A stretch of DNA of 64,000 nucleotides from Methylorubrum aminovorans (GCF_022179725.1 NZ_BPRC01000017.1:1-64000), one strand, 5' to 3'; shown: positions 33,421 to 46,436, numbered from the stretch's first letter. Translations and numbers: made by a program. The notes: a model not told the origin generated them from the sequence alone.

Positions 33421-35670
33421 CTACTTCCCGAACCGCTCGAACTTTGGGAAGCTGCGGGTCATCAGCGTGCCGGCATCGGAGCGGTGGCCCATCCACTTCT
33501 CCAGCATCGCGCTTTGAGCGAGCCGCGCCTGGCCCGAGCCATCGCGCCAGGGCAGGCCCTCGGCCAGGGTGAAGACGCAGGCATCCGCGAGTTGGCTCTG
33601 GCGGCAGCGCTGCAGGCGCACGCCCTTGCCGCGACCGAGCTCCGTCACCTCGGAGGCCGGGAAGACCAGCATCAGCTTGTCGGAGGAACAGACGGCGATG
33701 TGATCGCCCTCGGCCGGCACCAGCAGCACCGCGCTCGCCCCCTCGTCGAGGCCGAGGATCGCCTTGCCCTTGCGGGTGTTGGCGACCAGCGCGTCGGACG
33801 GCGCGATGAAGCCGCGCCCGTCCGAGCCGGCGATCAGCAGCTTGCTCTCCGGCTTGTAGGGCAGAGCCGCCACGATCTCGGTGCCGTCGTCCAGATCGAC
33901 CATCAGCCGTACCGGATCCCCGAATCCGCGCCCGCCGGGCAGCTTCGAGGCTTCGAGGGTGAAGACCTTGCCGTTCGAGGCGAGCAGCAGGATTTTTGCC
34001 GTCGTCTCGCTGAGGAAGGAGACCTTCAGGGTGTCGTCGCCCTTGAAGGCCACACCCGACAGTTCGGTCACGTGCCCCTTGAGCGCGCGGATCCAGCCCT
34101 TCTCGGACAGGATCACGGTGATCGGTTCGCGCTCGACCATGGCGGCGGTGAAGTCGATGCCGGCGGTGTCCGGCGGGTTTTCCAGGGTGGTGCGACGCTT
34201 TCCGAGTTTCGTCTCCGGCCCGAACGTCTTCTTCACCGCGCGGATCTGCTTGGTGATCTCCGTCCACTGGAGCTTCTCGGAGCCGAGCAGCGCCTCGATC
34301 CCCTCCTTCTCCTTGGTGAGCTCTTCGAACTCGCGCTTCAGCTCCATCTCTTCGAGCTTCCGGAGCGAGCGCAGGCGGGTGTCGAGAATGGCGTTGGCCT
34401 GAAGCTCGGTGAGTTCGAACCGGGCCATCAGGGCGGCCTTCGGCTCGTCCTCCTCGCGGATGATGCGGATCACCTCGTCGAGATCGAGATAGACGATGAG
34501 CAGGCCGCCGAGGATTTCGAGGCGCCGCTCGATCTGGCCGAGGCGGTAGCTCGAGCGGCGCTGCAGCACGACGCGGCGGTGATCGACCCACTCGCGCAGG
34601 CATTCGGCCAGCCCGATGACGCGGGGCACGACGCCGCCGACCAGCACGTTGAGATTGAGCGGGACCCGCGCCTCCAGCTCCGAGAGCCGGAACAGCGACT
34701 CCATCAGCATCACCGGATCGACCGAGCGCGAGCGCGGCTCCAGCACCACCCGCACGTCCTCGGCCGACTCGTCGCGCACGTCGGCGAGCAACGGCAGTTT
34801 CTTCTCCTGGAGAAGGTCGGCAAGCTTCTCGATGAGGCGGGCCTTCGGCACGCCGTAGGGAATCTCGGTGACGACGATGTTCCAGGTGCCGCGCCCCTGC
34901 TCCTCCTTGGCCCAGCGTGCGCGCACGCGGAAACCGCCGCGGCCGGTGCGGTAGGCCTCGCGGATGGTCTCAGGGCTATCGATCAGGATGCCGCCGGTCG
35001 GAAAGTCCGGCCCCTGCACAAAGGTGCAGAGCTGCTCGGAGGTCGCCTCGCGGTTCTGGATCAGGTAGAGCGCCGCGTCGCAGAGCTCGGCGGCGTTGTG
35101 CGGCGGAATCGAGGTCGCCATGCCGACCGCAATGCCTTGGCTGCCGTTGGCCAGAAGGTTCGGGAAGGCCGCAGGCAGGACGACGGGCTCCTCCTTCTCG
35201 CCGTTGTAGGAGGCGCGGAAATCGACCGTGTCCTCATCAATCCCGTCGAGCAGCAGCCGGGCGACCTCGGTGAGCCGCGCCTCGGTGTAGCGGTAGGCGG
35301 CCGGACCGTCGCCGTCGATATTGCCGAAATTGCCTTGACCATCGACCAGCGGGTAGCGCTGGGCGAAGTCCTGGCTGAGGCGCACGAGCGCGTCGTAGAT
35401 CGCCTGATCGCCGTGGGGGTGGAAGTCACCCATCACGTCGCCGACGATCTTCGCGCATTTCTTGAATGCCGAGGTCGGGTCGAGCCGCAGCAGGCGCATG
35501 CCGTAGAGGATGCGCCGGTGCACGGGCTTGAGACCGTCACGGGCATCGGGCAGCGCGCGCTGCATGATCGTGGAGAGCGCGTAGGCGTAGTAGCGCTCCT
35601 CCAGCGCTGTCTTCAGCTCGACGCTCTCGATGCCGTCGCCCGGCGGCGGCAGGACGGGCTGGCCCATCAC
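33421..35670 (-). CDS. parC: DNA topoisomerase IV subunit A
   Basis: Breakage-reunion subunit that decatenates chromosomes with ParE. 749 aa. N-terminal ALSTIMQRALPDARDGLKPVHRR, the quinolone-resistance region GDFHPHGDQAIYDALVRL, and the active-site tyrosine in AAYRYTEARLT are present. A long coiled-coil and a C-terminal beta-pinwheel follow, the latter shorter and less regular than in GyrA and without a GyrA box, supporting ParC. It starts at ATG 35670. The upstream 114 bases separate it from recO on the same strand; cotranscription is possible. Confidence 0.94.
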   Translation of the reverse strand: MMGQPVLPPPGDGIESVELKTALEERYYAYALSTIMQRALPDARDGLKPVHRRILYGMRLLRLDPTSAFKKCAKIVGDVMGDFHPHGDQAIYDALVRLSQDFAQRYPLVDGQGNFGNIDGDGPAAYRYTEARLTEVARLLLDGIDEDTVDFRASYNGEKEEPVVLPAAFPNLLANGSQGIAVGMATSIPPHNAAELCDAALYLIQNREATSEQLCTFVQGPDFPTGGILIDSPETIREAYRTGRGGFRVRARWAKEEQGRGTWNIVVTEIPYGVPKARLIEKLADLLQEKKLPLLADVRDESAEDVRVVLEPRSRSVDPVMLMESLFRLSELEARVPLNLNVLVGGVVPRVIGLAECLREWVDHRRVVLQRRSSYRLGQIERRLEILGGLLIVYLDLDEVIRIIREEDEPKAALMARFELTELQANAILDTRLRSLRKLEEMELKREFEELTKEKEGIEALLGSEKLQWTEITKQIRAVKKTFGPETKLGKRRTTLENPPDTAGIDFTAAMVEREPITVILSEKGWIRALKGHVTELSGVAFKGDDTLKVSFLSETTAKILLLASNGKVFTLEASKLPGGRGFGDPVRLMVDLDDGTEIVAALPYKPESKLLIAGSDGRGFIAPSDALVANTRKGKAILGLDEGASAVLLVPAEGDHIAVCSSDKLMLVFPASEVTELGRGKGVRLQRCRQSQLADACVFTLAEGLPWRDGSGQARLAQSAMLEKWMGHRSDAGTLMTRSFPKFERFGK

Positions 35671-35784
35671 TCACTCCACATCGTCAATTTTCGTCCGAGG
35701 GCCGACCTTGCGCCGCCCCCGCCCCGCGAACCATCAAAATGAGTCGCGGCACCTCTCGACTTAGTTTGGAACATAACACGAACA

Positions 35785-36528
35785 TCAGCGATCCTGGCCA
35801 GTGCCGAGTGCGACGAATCGTGCCCGCTCCTCCGGCGTGTCCTGCGCCCGCGGGCGCCAGACATGCTGATCGAGGAAATAGCCCGTCAAGGTAAACCCCT
35901 CCCGAACGTCGCCGGCGTCGGGCGTGCGCCAGCCGCTGCCGGGCTGGTCGCGATTGCGCAGGAAGGGCGGCAAAGCGAGCAGGCGATCGCGAAACGGCTC
36001 GCCGGCCGAGGCGCTGACCGCGCGCCCGCTCTTCGGGGACACGTAGACCAGGGCGTCGTTGGCGCCTGTGGCCGCGCAGTGGGACAGGTCGAGACCGAAG
36101 CCGAGCCCCGCGAGCAGGGCGAGCTCGAACCGCACCATCAGCGCGGGCGCGATCTCGGGATCGTCGAGATGGCCGATCAGCACCTGCGCCGCCGCGTAGA
36201 GGTCCGGATGTGGATCGCGCTCAGGGAGAAGCCGCAGCAGCGCGGAGAGATGCGCGACACCGTAGAGCGCCAGCCCCGAATCCATCAGCCGCGAGGCGTT
36301 CATGTTCAGCGGCTCGACGGCGTAGGAGCCGAGCGCCCCGTCGAGCCGCGCCCGCCACGTGGCGCGCAGGGTGTTGCCGGGCTGGAGCATCGGCTGCATC
36401 CGCCGCGAGCGCCCGCCATGGACGAGCCCGAGATGGCGCCCGTGCTCCGGCGTCATCAATTCGAGCACGATTCCGGTCTCGCCATGCTTGCGCAGGCCGA
36501 TCACGAGGCCTTCGTCGGTCCATTGCAT
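35785..36528 (-). CDS. recO: DNA repair protein RecO
   Basis: 247 aa. Mediates RecF-pathway recombination by annealing and loading RecA with RecR. The N-terminal OB fold shows EGLVIGLRKHGETGIVLELMTPEHG, then GGRSRRMQPMLQPGN. The zinc-finger cysteines of some RecO proteins are reduced here to one in DLSHCAATG, as in several alphaproteobacteria. The frame extends to 36588, but ATG 36528 gives the family N-terminus. It precedes parC on the minus strand. Confidence 0.9.
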   Translation of the reverse strand: MQWTDEGLVIGLRKHGETGIVLELMTPEHGRHLGLVHGGRSRRMQPMLQPGNTLRATWRARLDGALGSYAVEPLNMNASRLMDSGLALYGVAHLSALLRLLPERDPHPDLYAAAQVLIGHLDDPEIAPALMVRFELALLAGLGFGLDLSHCAATGANDALVYVSPKSGRAVSASAGEPFRDRLLALPPFLRNRDQPGSGWRTPDAGDVREGFTLTGYFLDQHVWRPRAQDTPEERARFVALGTGQDR

Positions 36529-36655
36529 GGGGGAGAGATAAGCATTTTTCTGCTCGGCGCGAGCGCAGCGGCGAGGGCCGGCCTCCAACGATGGGTGGCC
36601 CGTTTCGCGCTCTGCGCGAAACCGCTACGCTTTTCCCGCAACGGGAGATTCGGCG

Positions 36656-37048
36656 ATGATCGGGCGGCGCAGCGGGGTGGTGCTGGCGATAATCTTCGCG
36701 GTCGGCGGCTGCACCGCGACCACCGCCTCGCCCCTACCTTCTGGCGCAACCGGCACGCTGCGTGAGCGGATCGCCGGGCTCGCCCGCCAGCAGATCGCCT
36801 TCGGCTCGGTCTCGCTGATCCCGGTGCGGTTCTCGCATAGCCGGATCGCCGGCCCGTTCGAGGATGGCGGTCGCCAACTCACCTGCGTCTCGACCCGGAT
36901 GAGCGGCCGCACCTTCGGCAAGCCGGAGCGACCGAAGCTCGTGGTGCGGGAGGAGGCCGGCGGCCTCACCGTCCTGCGCGACGAGGAAGAGGTGTGCGAG
37001 GGACACCGCAGCGAACCGTTTCCGGAGCTGGACACGCCGGGGGGCTGA
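36656..37048 (+). CDS. small predicted lipoprotein, unknown function
   Basis: 130 aa. An N-terminal signal with lipobox AVGGC (Cys19) predicts lipid attachment and transport to the outer membrane. The mature part is about 110 residues with two more cysteines (in LTCVSTRMSG and EEVCEGH) that could form a disulfide. I do not recognise a domain. It is divergent from recO and 44 bases before the ChaC-like gene on the same strand, so these two may be cotranscribed. Confidence 0.65.
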   Translation: MIGRRSGVVLAIIFAVGGCTATTASPLPSGATGTLRERIAGLARQQIAFGSVSLIPVRFSHSRIAGPFEDGGRQLTCVSTRMSGRTFGKPERPKLVVREEAGGLTVLRDEEEVCEGHRSEPFPELDTPGG

Positions 37049-37092
37049 AGGGGGTTGCACGCGCGCCCCCCAAAATGGTCCCTTCCGGCGCG

Positions 37093-37788
37093 ATGGCTCC
37101 CCGTCCCCTGTCTCTCTCCCTCGACCTGATCGCCCGTGCCCATCCCGACACCGTTCCCGACGACCCGAATGCGCTGACGCTGCTCCCGGACGAAGATCTT
37201 TCGCCCGAACTCGACGCGATGCTGGCGCGCCGCGCCTCGTCCGAGAGCGGCCTCTGGGTGTTCGCCTACGGCTCGCTGCTGTGGAGCCCGGAATTCGGCT
37301 TCACCGAGCAGCGCCTCGGCCGCCTGCGGGGCTGGCACCGCCGGTTCTGCCTGCTGCAGCGGCGGTTTCGCGGCACGCCGGAGAAGCCGGGCTTCGTGCT
37401 CGGGCTCGACCGGGGCGGGACCTGCCGCGGCGTCGCCTTCCGCCTAGACGAGACCGACCCGCACGCGACCCTGATGCCGGTCTGGCGGCGGGAGATGAAG
37501 GGCAAGGGCTACGAGGGGCGCTGGGTCAGGGTAGAGACCGCGGCCGGGCCGGTCACGGCGCTGACCTTCATGGTGAACCGGCAGAGCGACCGCTACGCCG
37601 GCCGCCTCTCCGATGAAGAGATCGCGGACAAGATCGCGTCGGCCTGCGGGCATCTGGGCCCGAGCGCCGAATATCTGTTCCGCACCGTGGAGGCCTGCGC
37701 CCGGCTCGGCATCCACGACCGGCACCTGTGGTCGCTCCAGGCGCTCGTGGCCGAGCGCCTGCGGGACGGGCGCGCCGCCTGCGGGTAG
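37093..37788 (+). CDS. gamma-glutamylcyclotransferase, ChaC type
   Basis: 231 aa. Degrades glutathione to 5-oxoproline and Cys-Gly in the cytoplasm. It has the gamma-glutamyl cyclotransferase core VFAYGSLLWSPEF (YGSL, substrate loop), RGWHRRFCLL and the catalytic-region glutamate EGRWVRVE. Of the possible starts, ATG 37093 is preferred (37075 is also possible), since it gives a short N-terminal arm as in ChaC. It follows the lipoprotein gene and ends just before a family B repeat. Confidence 0.85.
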   Translation: MAPRPLSLSLDLIARAHPDTVPDDPNALTLLPDEDLSPELDAMLARRASSESGLWVFAYGSLLWSPEFGFTEQRLGRLRGWHRRFCLLQRRFRGTPEKPGFVLGLDRGGTCRGVAFRLDETDPHATLMPVWRREMKGKGYEGRWVRVETAAGPVTALTFMVNRQSDRYAGRLSDEEIADKIASACGHLGPSAEYLFRTVEACARLGIHDRHLWSLQALVAERLRDGRAACG

Positions 37789-37793
37789 CCCTC

Positions 37794-37884
37794 CGTCATC
37801 GCGAGGCGGAGCCGAAGCCGTCCAGGGCGCCGCCCGATCCGGAACGGTCTCGTCCTCGACGGCTTCGCGCCGCTCGCCGTGACG
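37794..37884. repeat. palindromic repeat, family B
   Basis: Starts GTCATCGCGAGGCGGAGCCG, contains GCCGTCCAGG, and ends GGCTTCGCGCCGCTCGCCGTGACGG. It is an imperfect inverted repeat around the centre. It occupies the gap between the convergent ChaC and transglycosylase genes. Confidence 0.65.
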
Positions 37885-37894
37885 GCGAGACGGA

Positions 37895-38680
37895 CTACTG
37901 CCCGTCGATCCGGGCGCCGAGGAGCGCGATGGCGCGCTGGTAGACGCCGGCCGCGTTCCAGCCCTGGATCGCAGCGAAGTTCGGCTCGCCGGGCTGGTAG
38001 CCCGCGCCGCGCTGCCAGCCATGTCCCTTGAGGAAGTTCGCCGTGGAGTTCAGCGCGACCGGGGCGCTGTCGAGGCTGCCGCCGACGCCGTAGGTCAGGA
38101 CGTTCTTCGGCAGGAACTGAGTGTGACCGACCTCGCCATGGGCCGCGCCGCGGGTGGCGGAGGTCAGCACGCCGCTGTCGACGAGCTTGAGCGCGGCGTA
38201 GAGCTGGTCGGTGAAGAAGGCCGAGCGGCGGCAATCATAGGCCAGGGTCGCGACCGCCGAGAGCGTGTTGACGTTGCCCTTCACGGCGCCGAACCCGGTC
38301 TCCATGCCCCAGATCGCCAGAAGCGGGCCCGGCGGCACGCCGTAGCGCTGCTCGATCGAGGCGAACAGCGCCGCGTTCTGCGCCTTCAGGGCGCGCCCGC
38401 GCGAGACGATGGTGTTGCCGCCGCGCTTGGCCAGGAACTGATCGAGCGAGAGCTTGAAGCTCTTCTGGCCGCGATCGGCCGAGATGGTGGCGGTAGAGTA
38501 GGAGGTGTTGGCGAGTGCTGCCAGCGCCGCCGGGCTCGCCCGGCCCTTGGCCTCGGCGATGAACTCGTCCTTCCAGGCCTCGAAGCCGGCAGCATTGTTG
38601 CCGCACTGCGCCGCCTGCGCCGTGCCGGCGAGCCCCATCAGGGCGGCCACCGCCACCATTCTCAAACCGTGTCCGGTCAT
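37895..38680 (-). CDS. lytic murein transglycosylase, MltB family
   Basis: 261 aa. An N-terminal signal peptide (about residues 1-23, ending GTAQA) leads into an SLT_2/MltB-type domain. It has FLAKRGGNTIVSRGRALKA, and the catalytic glutamate Glu127 in LLAIWGMETGFGAVKGN, followed by HTQFLPKN and GYQPGEPN. It cleaves the MurNAc-GlcNAc bond with 1,6-anhydro formation in the periplasm. No lipobox, so it is a soluble or weakly attached form. ATG 38680 is preferred to the longer frame. Confidence 0.9.
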   Translation of the reverse strand: MTGHGLRMVAVAALMGLAGTAQAAQCGNNAAGFEAWKDEFIAEAKGRASPAALAALANTSYSTATISADRGQKSFKLSLDQFLAKRGGNTIVSRGRALKAQNAALFASIEQRYGVPPGPLLAIWGMETGFGAVKGNVNTLSAVATLAYDCRRSAFFTDQLYAALKLVDSGVLTSATRGAAHGEVGHTQFLPKNVLTYGVGGSLDSAPVALNSTANFLKGHGWQRGAGYQPGEPNFAAIQGWNAAGVYQRAIALLGARIDGQ

Positions 38681-38917
38681 CCCACACTCCATCAGGCAGC
38701 GGCCTGCTCGGCGCCGCGGCAATCGTAGGGCTTCAGCCGCTCCGCAGAGCCGAGCGCGTTCCACTCATGGGAACGCACGCCCGATCTCCGACTTGGCCGA
38801 ACCATACCTTGGCAGAATCACCGAGCTGTGGCGGTGGTGAGGCACGAAGGGAACTGTCACACCCCTATTTCGCGGACGTGATCGGTTTGGTTACCGGAGG
38901 GTTTGGCCGGCCGGGCC

Positions 38918-42436
<3,519 letters not shown>

Positions 42437-42643
42437 AAGGGACCCTGTCTGGAGCCCCCTTAAGATCGCCGCTCAAGCCCTTCCGAGTCTGTCACCGACG
42501 CGCCGCACCGGGGCCGATATCCACCGTTCTTCGAGCCCGACACCCTTCGCCTGTTTGGCGGGAGGCGGAATCGGACCGCCTGACGCCGTTTCCTGTGAGC
42601 AACGTCTCAGGGAGAGGAACAAAACACGCTCAGACGCGAGACA

Positions 42644-42748
42644 TTAATGGATCGGCGCCAAGGCTACCGCCCAGAGCGCAACGGCTCCGAAGAGCAGGCC
42701 GAAGGCGGTGAACTCGACAACGCTGGTAAGGAACACGCGCTTGGTCAT
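42644..42748 (-). CDS. 34-aa single-helix membrane peptide, unknown function
   Basis: Starts MTKRVFLTSVVEFTAFGLLF, with one hydrophobic helix from about residue 9 to 30 and an N-terminal Lys-Arg that predicts N-in topology. ATG 42748 has GGAG eight bases upstream. It sits between lolD and dnaE on the same strand, with dnaE 207 bases downstream. The stop is TAA. Small size and a plausible ribosome binding site are the only support; I do not know a family. Confidence 0.45.
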   Translation of the reverse strand: MTKRVFLTSVVEFTAFGLLFGAVALWAVALAPIH

Positions 42749-43050
42749 GGCTTCCACTCCGTGTTGATGGAGTGATTTTTGTTCCTGTTTTGTTCTGTGT
42801 AAAGCCTGGGGATGCGCCAACGCGGCGGAATGGTGAACGATGTGTTGCCGGCGCCACGGCGAGGCTGCAGGCAAGCGCGTCCGACCATCACCCGCCGAAT
42901 GACTCGGTTCGATTCCTGCCGCGTCGCCTGCCGAGTGCGAGGCGGAGCCGAAGCAATCGAGGGGCTGACCTCTTCGAAGACGCCGCGTGCCCGGACCGCC
43001 TCAGGGGCGCTCGTGATGAGGGCCGAGGAGCGAGCCCGAAGCGCTCGCCG
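42749..43050. other. gap between the membrane peptide and lolD
   Basis: 302 bases holding a small plus-strand terminator-like hairpin (CACTCC at 42755-42760, GGAGTG at 42769-42774, followed by a T-run), the promoter region of the minus-strand peptide gene, and a degenerate family B repeat (42934-43021). No gene is supported. Confidence 0.4.
42934..43021. repeat. palindromic repeat, family B (degenerate)
   Basis: Starts AGTGCGAGGCGGAGCCGAAG, contains AAGCAATCGAGG and ends GCGCTCGTGATGAGGG. It matches family B in order of words, but its two arms have drifted apart. Confidence 0.45.
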
Positions 43051-43761
43051 CTAACCCAACTGCTCGATCATCCCGTCGCGGATGGTCACCCGCCGGTCCA
43101 TGCGCGCAGCGAGTTCCATGTTGTGGGTCGCGATCAGCGCCGCGAGGCCAGAGGCGCGCACGAGCTGGAGCAGGATGCTGAAGACGCGGCCCGAGGTCTG
43201 CGGGTCAAGATTGCCGGTCGGCTCGTCGGCCAGCAGCAGGCGGGGGCCATTGGCGACGGCGCGGGCGATGGCAACGCGCTGCTGCTCTCCCCCTGAGAGT
43301 TCGGCCGGGCGGTGCGGCAGGCGGTCCTTGAGGCCGAGGAAGCTCAGGAGTTCGGCGGCGCGCGCCTCCGCTTCCTTGCGGGCGAGCCCGCGGATGAGCT
43401 GGGGCAGCACCACGTTCTCCAGCGCCGAGAACTCCGGCAGCAGGTGGTGGAACTGGTAGACGAAGCCCATCTCCTCGCGCCGCAGGCGGGTGCGCTCGCC
43501 ATCCGACATGCCCGCCGTCGGCTGGCCGCCGATATAGACCTCGCCACCATCCGGCCGCTCCAAGAGGCCGGCGATGTGGAGCAGGGTCGATTTGCCAGCC
43601 CCCGAGGGGGCCACCAGGGCGACCAGCTCGCCGGGCCAGATCGCGAGATCGGTGCCGCGCAGGATTTCGAGCGCGCCCTCGCCCTGCCGGTAGCGGCGCT
43701 GGACGCCCGCGAAAAACAGGGCCGGCACGGGCTGAGCGCCGCCGGCATTCGTCTGAGCCAT
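43051..43761 (-). CDS. lolD: lipoprotein-releasing ABC transporter ATP-binding protein
   Basis: ATPase that drives release of outer-membrane lipoproteins from the inner membrane. 236 aa. Walker A APSGAGKSTLLH, Q-loop VYQFHHLLPEFSALENV (characteristic of LolD), signature LSGGEQQRVAIARA, Walker B LLLADEPTGNLD, and the H-switch TH are all present. It follows the permease gene by 14 bases on the minus strand. ATG 43761. Confidence 0.95.
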   Translation of the reverse strand: MAQTNAGGAQPVPALFFAGVQRRYRQGEGALEILRGTDLAIWPGELVALVAPSGAGKSTLLHIAGLLERPDGGEVYIGGQPTAGMSDGERTRLRREEMGFVYQFHHLLPEFSALENVVLPQLIRGLARKEAEARAAELLSFLGLKDRLPHRPAELSGGEQQRVAIARAVANGPRLLLADEPTGNLDPQTSGRVFSILLQLVRASGLAALIATHNMELAARMDRRVTIRDGMIEQLG

Positions 43762-43775
43762 ATCGGGGCGTTCCG

Positions 43776-45095
43776 TCAGCCGTAGCGCAGGGCCTGCACC
43801 GGATCGAGCCGGGCGGCGCGCCAGGAGGGATAGAGGGTCGCCGCCAGGGACAGCAGCACCGAGGTGACCACGATGATGACGACCTCGTTCGTGTTCATCT
43901 CGGCCGGGATCTCGGCGAGGAAGCGCACGGTCGGGTCCCAGGCGGTGGGAAACAGGGTGCGCTGGATCGGCTTGATGTTGAGGGTGAACAGCACCCCGCC
44001 AATGAGGCCGATCGCCGTGCCGACGAGGCCGATCAGCGCCCCGTTGATGAGGAAGACCCGCATGATCGTGCCCGGCGTCGCCCCCATCGTGCGCAGGATC
44101 GCGATGTCCGAGGACTTGTCGCGCACGAGCAGGATGAGCCCCGAGATGATGTTGAGGGTCGCCACGATGACGATGAGGTTGAGGATCAGGAACATCACGT
44201 TCCGCTCCACCTCCAGGGCACCGAAGAAGGTGCGGTTGGTCTGGCGCCAGTCGGTCAGAAGGATCGGGCGCTCGGCCGCCATCTCCAGGGGCTCGCGCAT
44301 CTCGCCGACCGCATCGGCATTGTCGATGTAGATCTCGATGACGCTGACGTCACCGTCGCGGTTGAAGAAGGCCTGTGCCTCGGCGAGCGGCATGAAGGCC
44401 ATGGTGGTATCGAAATCCGTCACCCCGATCTCGAAGATCGCCTTGACGGTGTAGGCCTTGGTGCGCGGCGCGGTGCCGAAGGGCGTGCTCGCCCCCTTCG
44501 GCGTCGAGAGGGTGACCTGATCGCCCGCCTGAAGGCCGAGGGAATCGGCGAGCCTTTTGCCGAGCGCGATCCCCTCGCCGCTGTCGAAGCCCTCCAGCGT
44601 GCCGCTCTTGATCGCGCCGGAGACCGCCGGGATCTTCGGCAGGTCGGACTCTCGCACGCCGCGCACGAGCACGCCGGAGCCGCCATAGGGGGAGGAGGCG
44701 AAGGCCTGCCCCTGCACCATCGGCACCACGGCGCGCACGCCCGCGACCTTCTCCAGCCGGTCGGAGAGATCGACGTAGTCGGTGAAGAGGCGGTCGATCG
44801 GCGCGGCGAAGACGTGGCCGTTCAGCCCGATGATCTTGGAGCGCAGTTCCGAGCGGAAGCCGTTCATCACCGAGAGCACGATGATGAGGGTGGCGACCCC
44901 GACCGCGATACCGAGCACCGAGAACAGGGCGACCACCGAGACGCCGCCGCCCCGGCGGCGCGCCCGCAGGTAGCGGCCGGCGATGATCCACTCGAACCCG
45001 GCGAAGGGCGGCGTGGACGCGCTCGCGCGGGCGTTCTTCAGCCTTGTCAGGACGCCCTTCAAGGAGACGCCAGCCTTACCCAACGCGAGCGCCAT
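43776..45095 (-). CDS. lolC: lipoprotein-releasing ABC transporter permease, LolC/LolE family
   Basis: 439 aa. One long N-terminal helix, then a large periplasmic MacB-type domain (about residues 80-300) and three C-terminal helices, which is the LolC/E and FtsX/MacB permease layout. It shows GGGVSVVALFSVLGIAVGVATLI at the first helix and LLVRDKSSDIAILRTMGATPGTIMR before the last pair. Only one permease gene is present, as in alphaproteobacteria that use a single LolF-type protein in place of LolC plus LolE. It lies between proS and lolD, with 12 and 14 bases of spacing. Confidence 0.92.
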   Translation of the reverse strand: MALALGKAGVSLKGVLTRLKNARASASTPPFAGFEWIIAGRYLRARRRGGGVSVVALFSVLGIAVGVATLIIVLSVMNGFRSELRSKIIGLNGHVFAAPIDRLFTDYVDLSDRLEKVAGVRAVVPMVQGQAFASSPYGGSGVLVRGVRESDLPKIPAVSGAIKSGTLEGFDSGEGIALGKRLADSLGLQAGDQVTLSTPKGASTPFGTAPRTKAYTVKAIFEIGVTDFDTTMAFMPLAEAQAFFNRDGDVSVIEIYIDNADAVGEMREPLEMAAERPILLTDWRQTNRTFFGALEVERNVMFLILNLIVIVATLNIISGLILLVRDKSSDIAILRTMGATPGTIMRVFLINGALIGLVGTAIGLIGGVLFTLNIKPIQRTLFPTAWDPTVRFLAEIPAEMNTNEVVIIVVTSVLLSLAATLYPSWRAARLDPVQALRYG

Positions 45096-45107
45096 CGCGG
45101 CCGGTCC

Positions 45108-46436
45108 TCAGACGCGACGGATGCGAGCGGGAAGATCGACGGGGTCGACGGTCTCGCGCTCCCCGCTGGCGCGGCGCTTCAGCTCGATCTTGCCCTCGGC
45201 CAGCCCCTTCGGGCCGACGATCACCTGCCAGGGCAGGCCGATGAGATCCGCGGTGGCGAACTTGGCGCCCGGCCGCTCGTCGCGGTCGTCGTAGAGCACG
45301 GAAAGGCCGGTCGTCTCCAGCGCCGCCTGGATCTCGGCGCAGGCGCCGTCGCAGGCGGCATCGCCAACCTTGAGGTTGATCAGCGCCACGTCGAAGGGGG
45401 CGATGGCGTCCGGCCAGATGATGCCGGCCTCGTCGTGGCTCGCCTCGATGGTGGCCGCAACGAGCCGGCTCGGACCGATGCCGTAGGAGCCCATATGGAC
45501 CGGCCGCTCCTGGCCGTCGGGGCCGGTGACGACCGCCTTCATCGGCGTCGAGTACTTGGTGCCGAAATAGAAGATGTGGCCGACCTCGATGCCGCGGGCG
45601 GAGAGGCGCGCGGTCTCCGGCACCTCGGCGAAGACCGCCTCGTCGTGCATCTCGTCAGTGGCGGCGTAGTGCGAGGTCCAGGCATCGACCACGCCCTGCA
45701 AGCCCGCCACGTCGTCGAAATCGACGGACGGCGGCGGCACCGGCATGTCGAGATAGGCGCGGTCGCAGAAGACCTCGCTCTCACCGGTCTTGGCCAGGAT
45801 GATGAACTCGTGGCTGAGATCACCGCCGATGGGACCCGTGTCGGCGCGCATCGGAATGGCTCGAAGGCCGAGCCTCTCGAAGGTGCGGAGATAGGAGACG
45901 AAGACCTTGTTGTAGGAGTGGCGCGCGGCGGCCTGATCGAGGTCGAAGGAGTAGCCGTCCTTCATCAGGAACTCGCGCGAGCGCATGGTGCCGAAGCGCG
46001 GGCGCACCTCGTCGCGGAACTTCCACGAGATCTGATAGAGGTTCTTGGGCAGATCCTTGTAGGAGCGCGCGCTGGCGCGAAAGATCTCGGTGACGACCTC
46101 CTCAGCCGTCGGCCCGTAGAGCAACTCGCGCTCGTGGCGATCCTTCAGCCGCAGCATCTCCTTGCCGTAGGCCTCGTAGCGGCCGGATTCGCGCCAGAGA
46201 TCGGCCGCCTGGATCGTCGGCATCAGGATCTCGATGGCGCCCGCACGGTCCTGCTCGGCGCGGATCACGTCGCAGACCTTGTTGAGGACGCGCAGGCCCA
46301 GCGGCAGCCACGCGTAGATGCCGGCGGCCTCCTGGCGGATCATGCCGGCGCGCAGCATCAGGCGGTGAGAGATGATCTCCGCTTCCTTGGGCGTCTCGCG
46401 CAGGATCGGCAGGAAGTAGCGAGAGAGACGCATCAT
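45108..46436 (-). CDS. proS: prolyl-tRNA synthetase (short alphaproteobacterial type)
   Basis: Charges tRNA-Pro. 442 aa, a class II synthetase with motif 1 near the N-terminus (GIYAWLPLGLRVLNKVCDVIR), motif 2 in KFRDEVRPRFGTMRSREFLMKD and motif 3 at GIGPSRLVAATIE, then a HGTP anticodon-binding domain. The editing insertion of the longer bacterial form is absent, which fits the short ProS of alphaproteobacteria. Start: tandem ATGs at 46436 and 46433 with AAGG upstream; the longer frame to 46772 is not conserved. It is first in the proS - lolC - lolD run. Confidence 0.94.
   Translation of the reverse strand: MMRLSRYFLPILRETPKEAEIISHRLMLRAGMIRQEAAGIYAWLPLGLRVLNKVCDVIRAEQDRAGAIEILMPTIQAADLWRESGRYEAYGKEMLRLKDRHERELLYGPTAEEVVTEIFRASARSYKDLPKNLYQISWKFRDEVRPRFGTMRSREFLMKDGYSFDLDQAAARHSYNKVFVSYLRTFERLGLRAIPMRADTGPIGGDLSHEFIILAKTGESEVFCDRAYLDMPVPPPSVDFDDVAGLQGVVDAWTSHYAATDEMHDEAVFAEVPETARLSARGIEVGHIFYFGTKYSTPMKAVVTGPDGQERPVHMGSYGIGPSRLVAATIEASHDEAGIIWPDAIAPFDVALINLKVGDAACDGACAEIQAALETTGLSVLYDDRDERPGAKFATADLIGLPWQVIVGPKGLAEGKIELKRRASGERETVDPVDLPARIRRV

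Noticed and set aside
33484..35742. 752-codon plus-strand ORF opposite parC
   Set aside because: Antisense of a well-supported gene and without recognisable features.
42901..42925. Sequence GGTTCGATTCC resembling a tRNA T-loop
   Set aside because: The flanking bases do not form a T-stem and there is no acceptor, D or anticodon arm around it.
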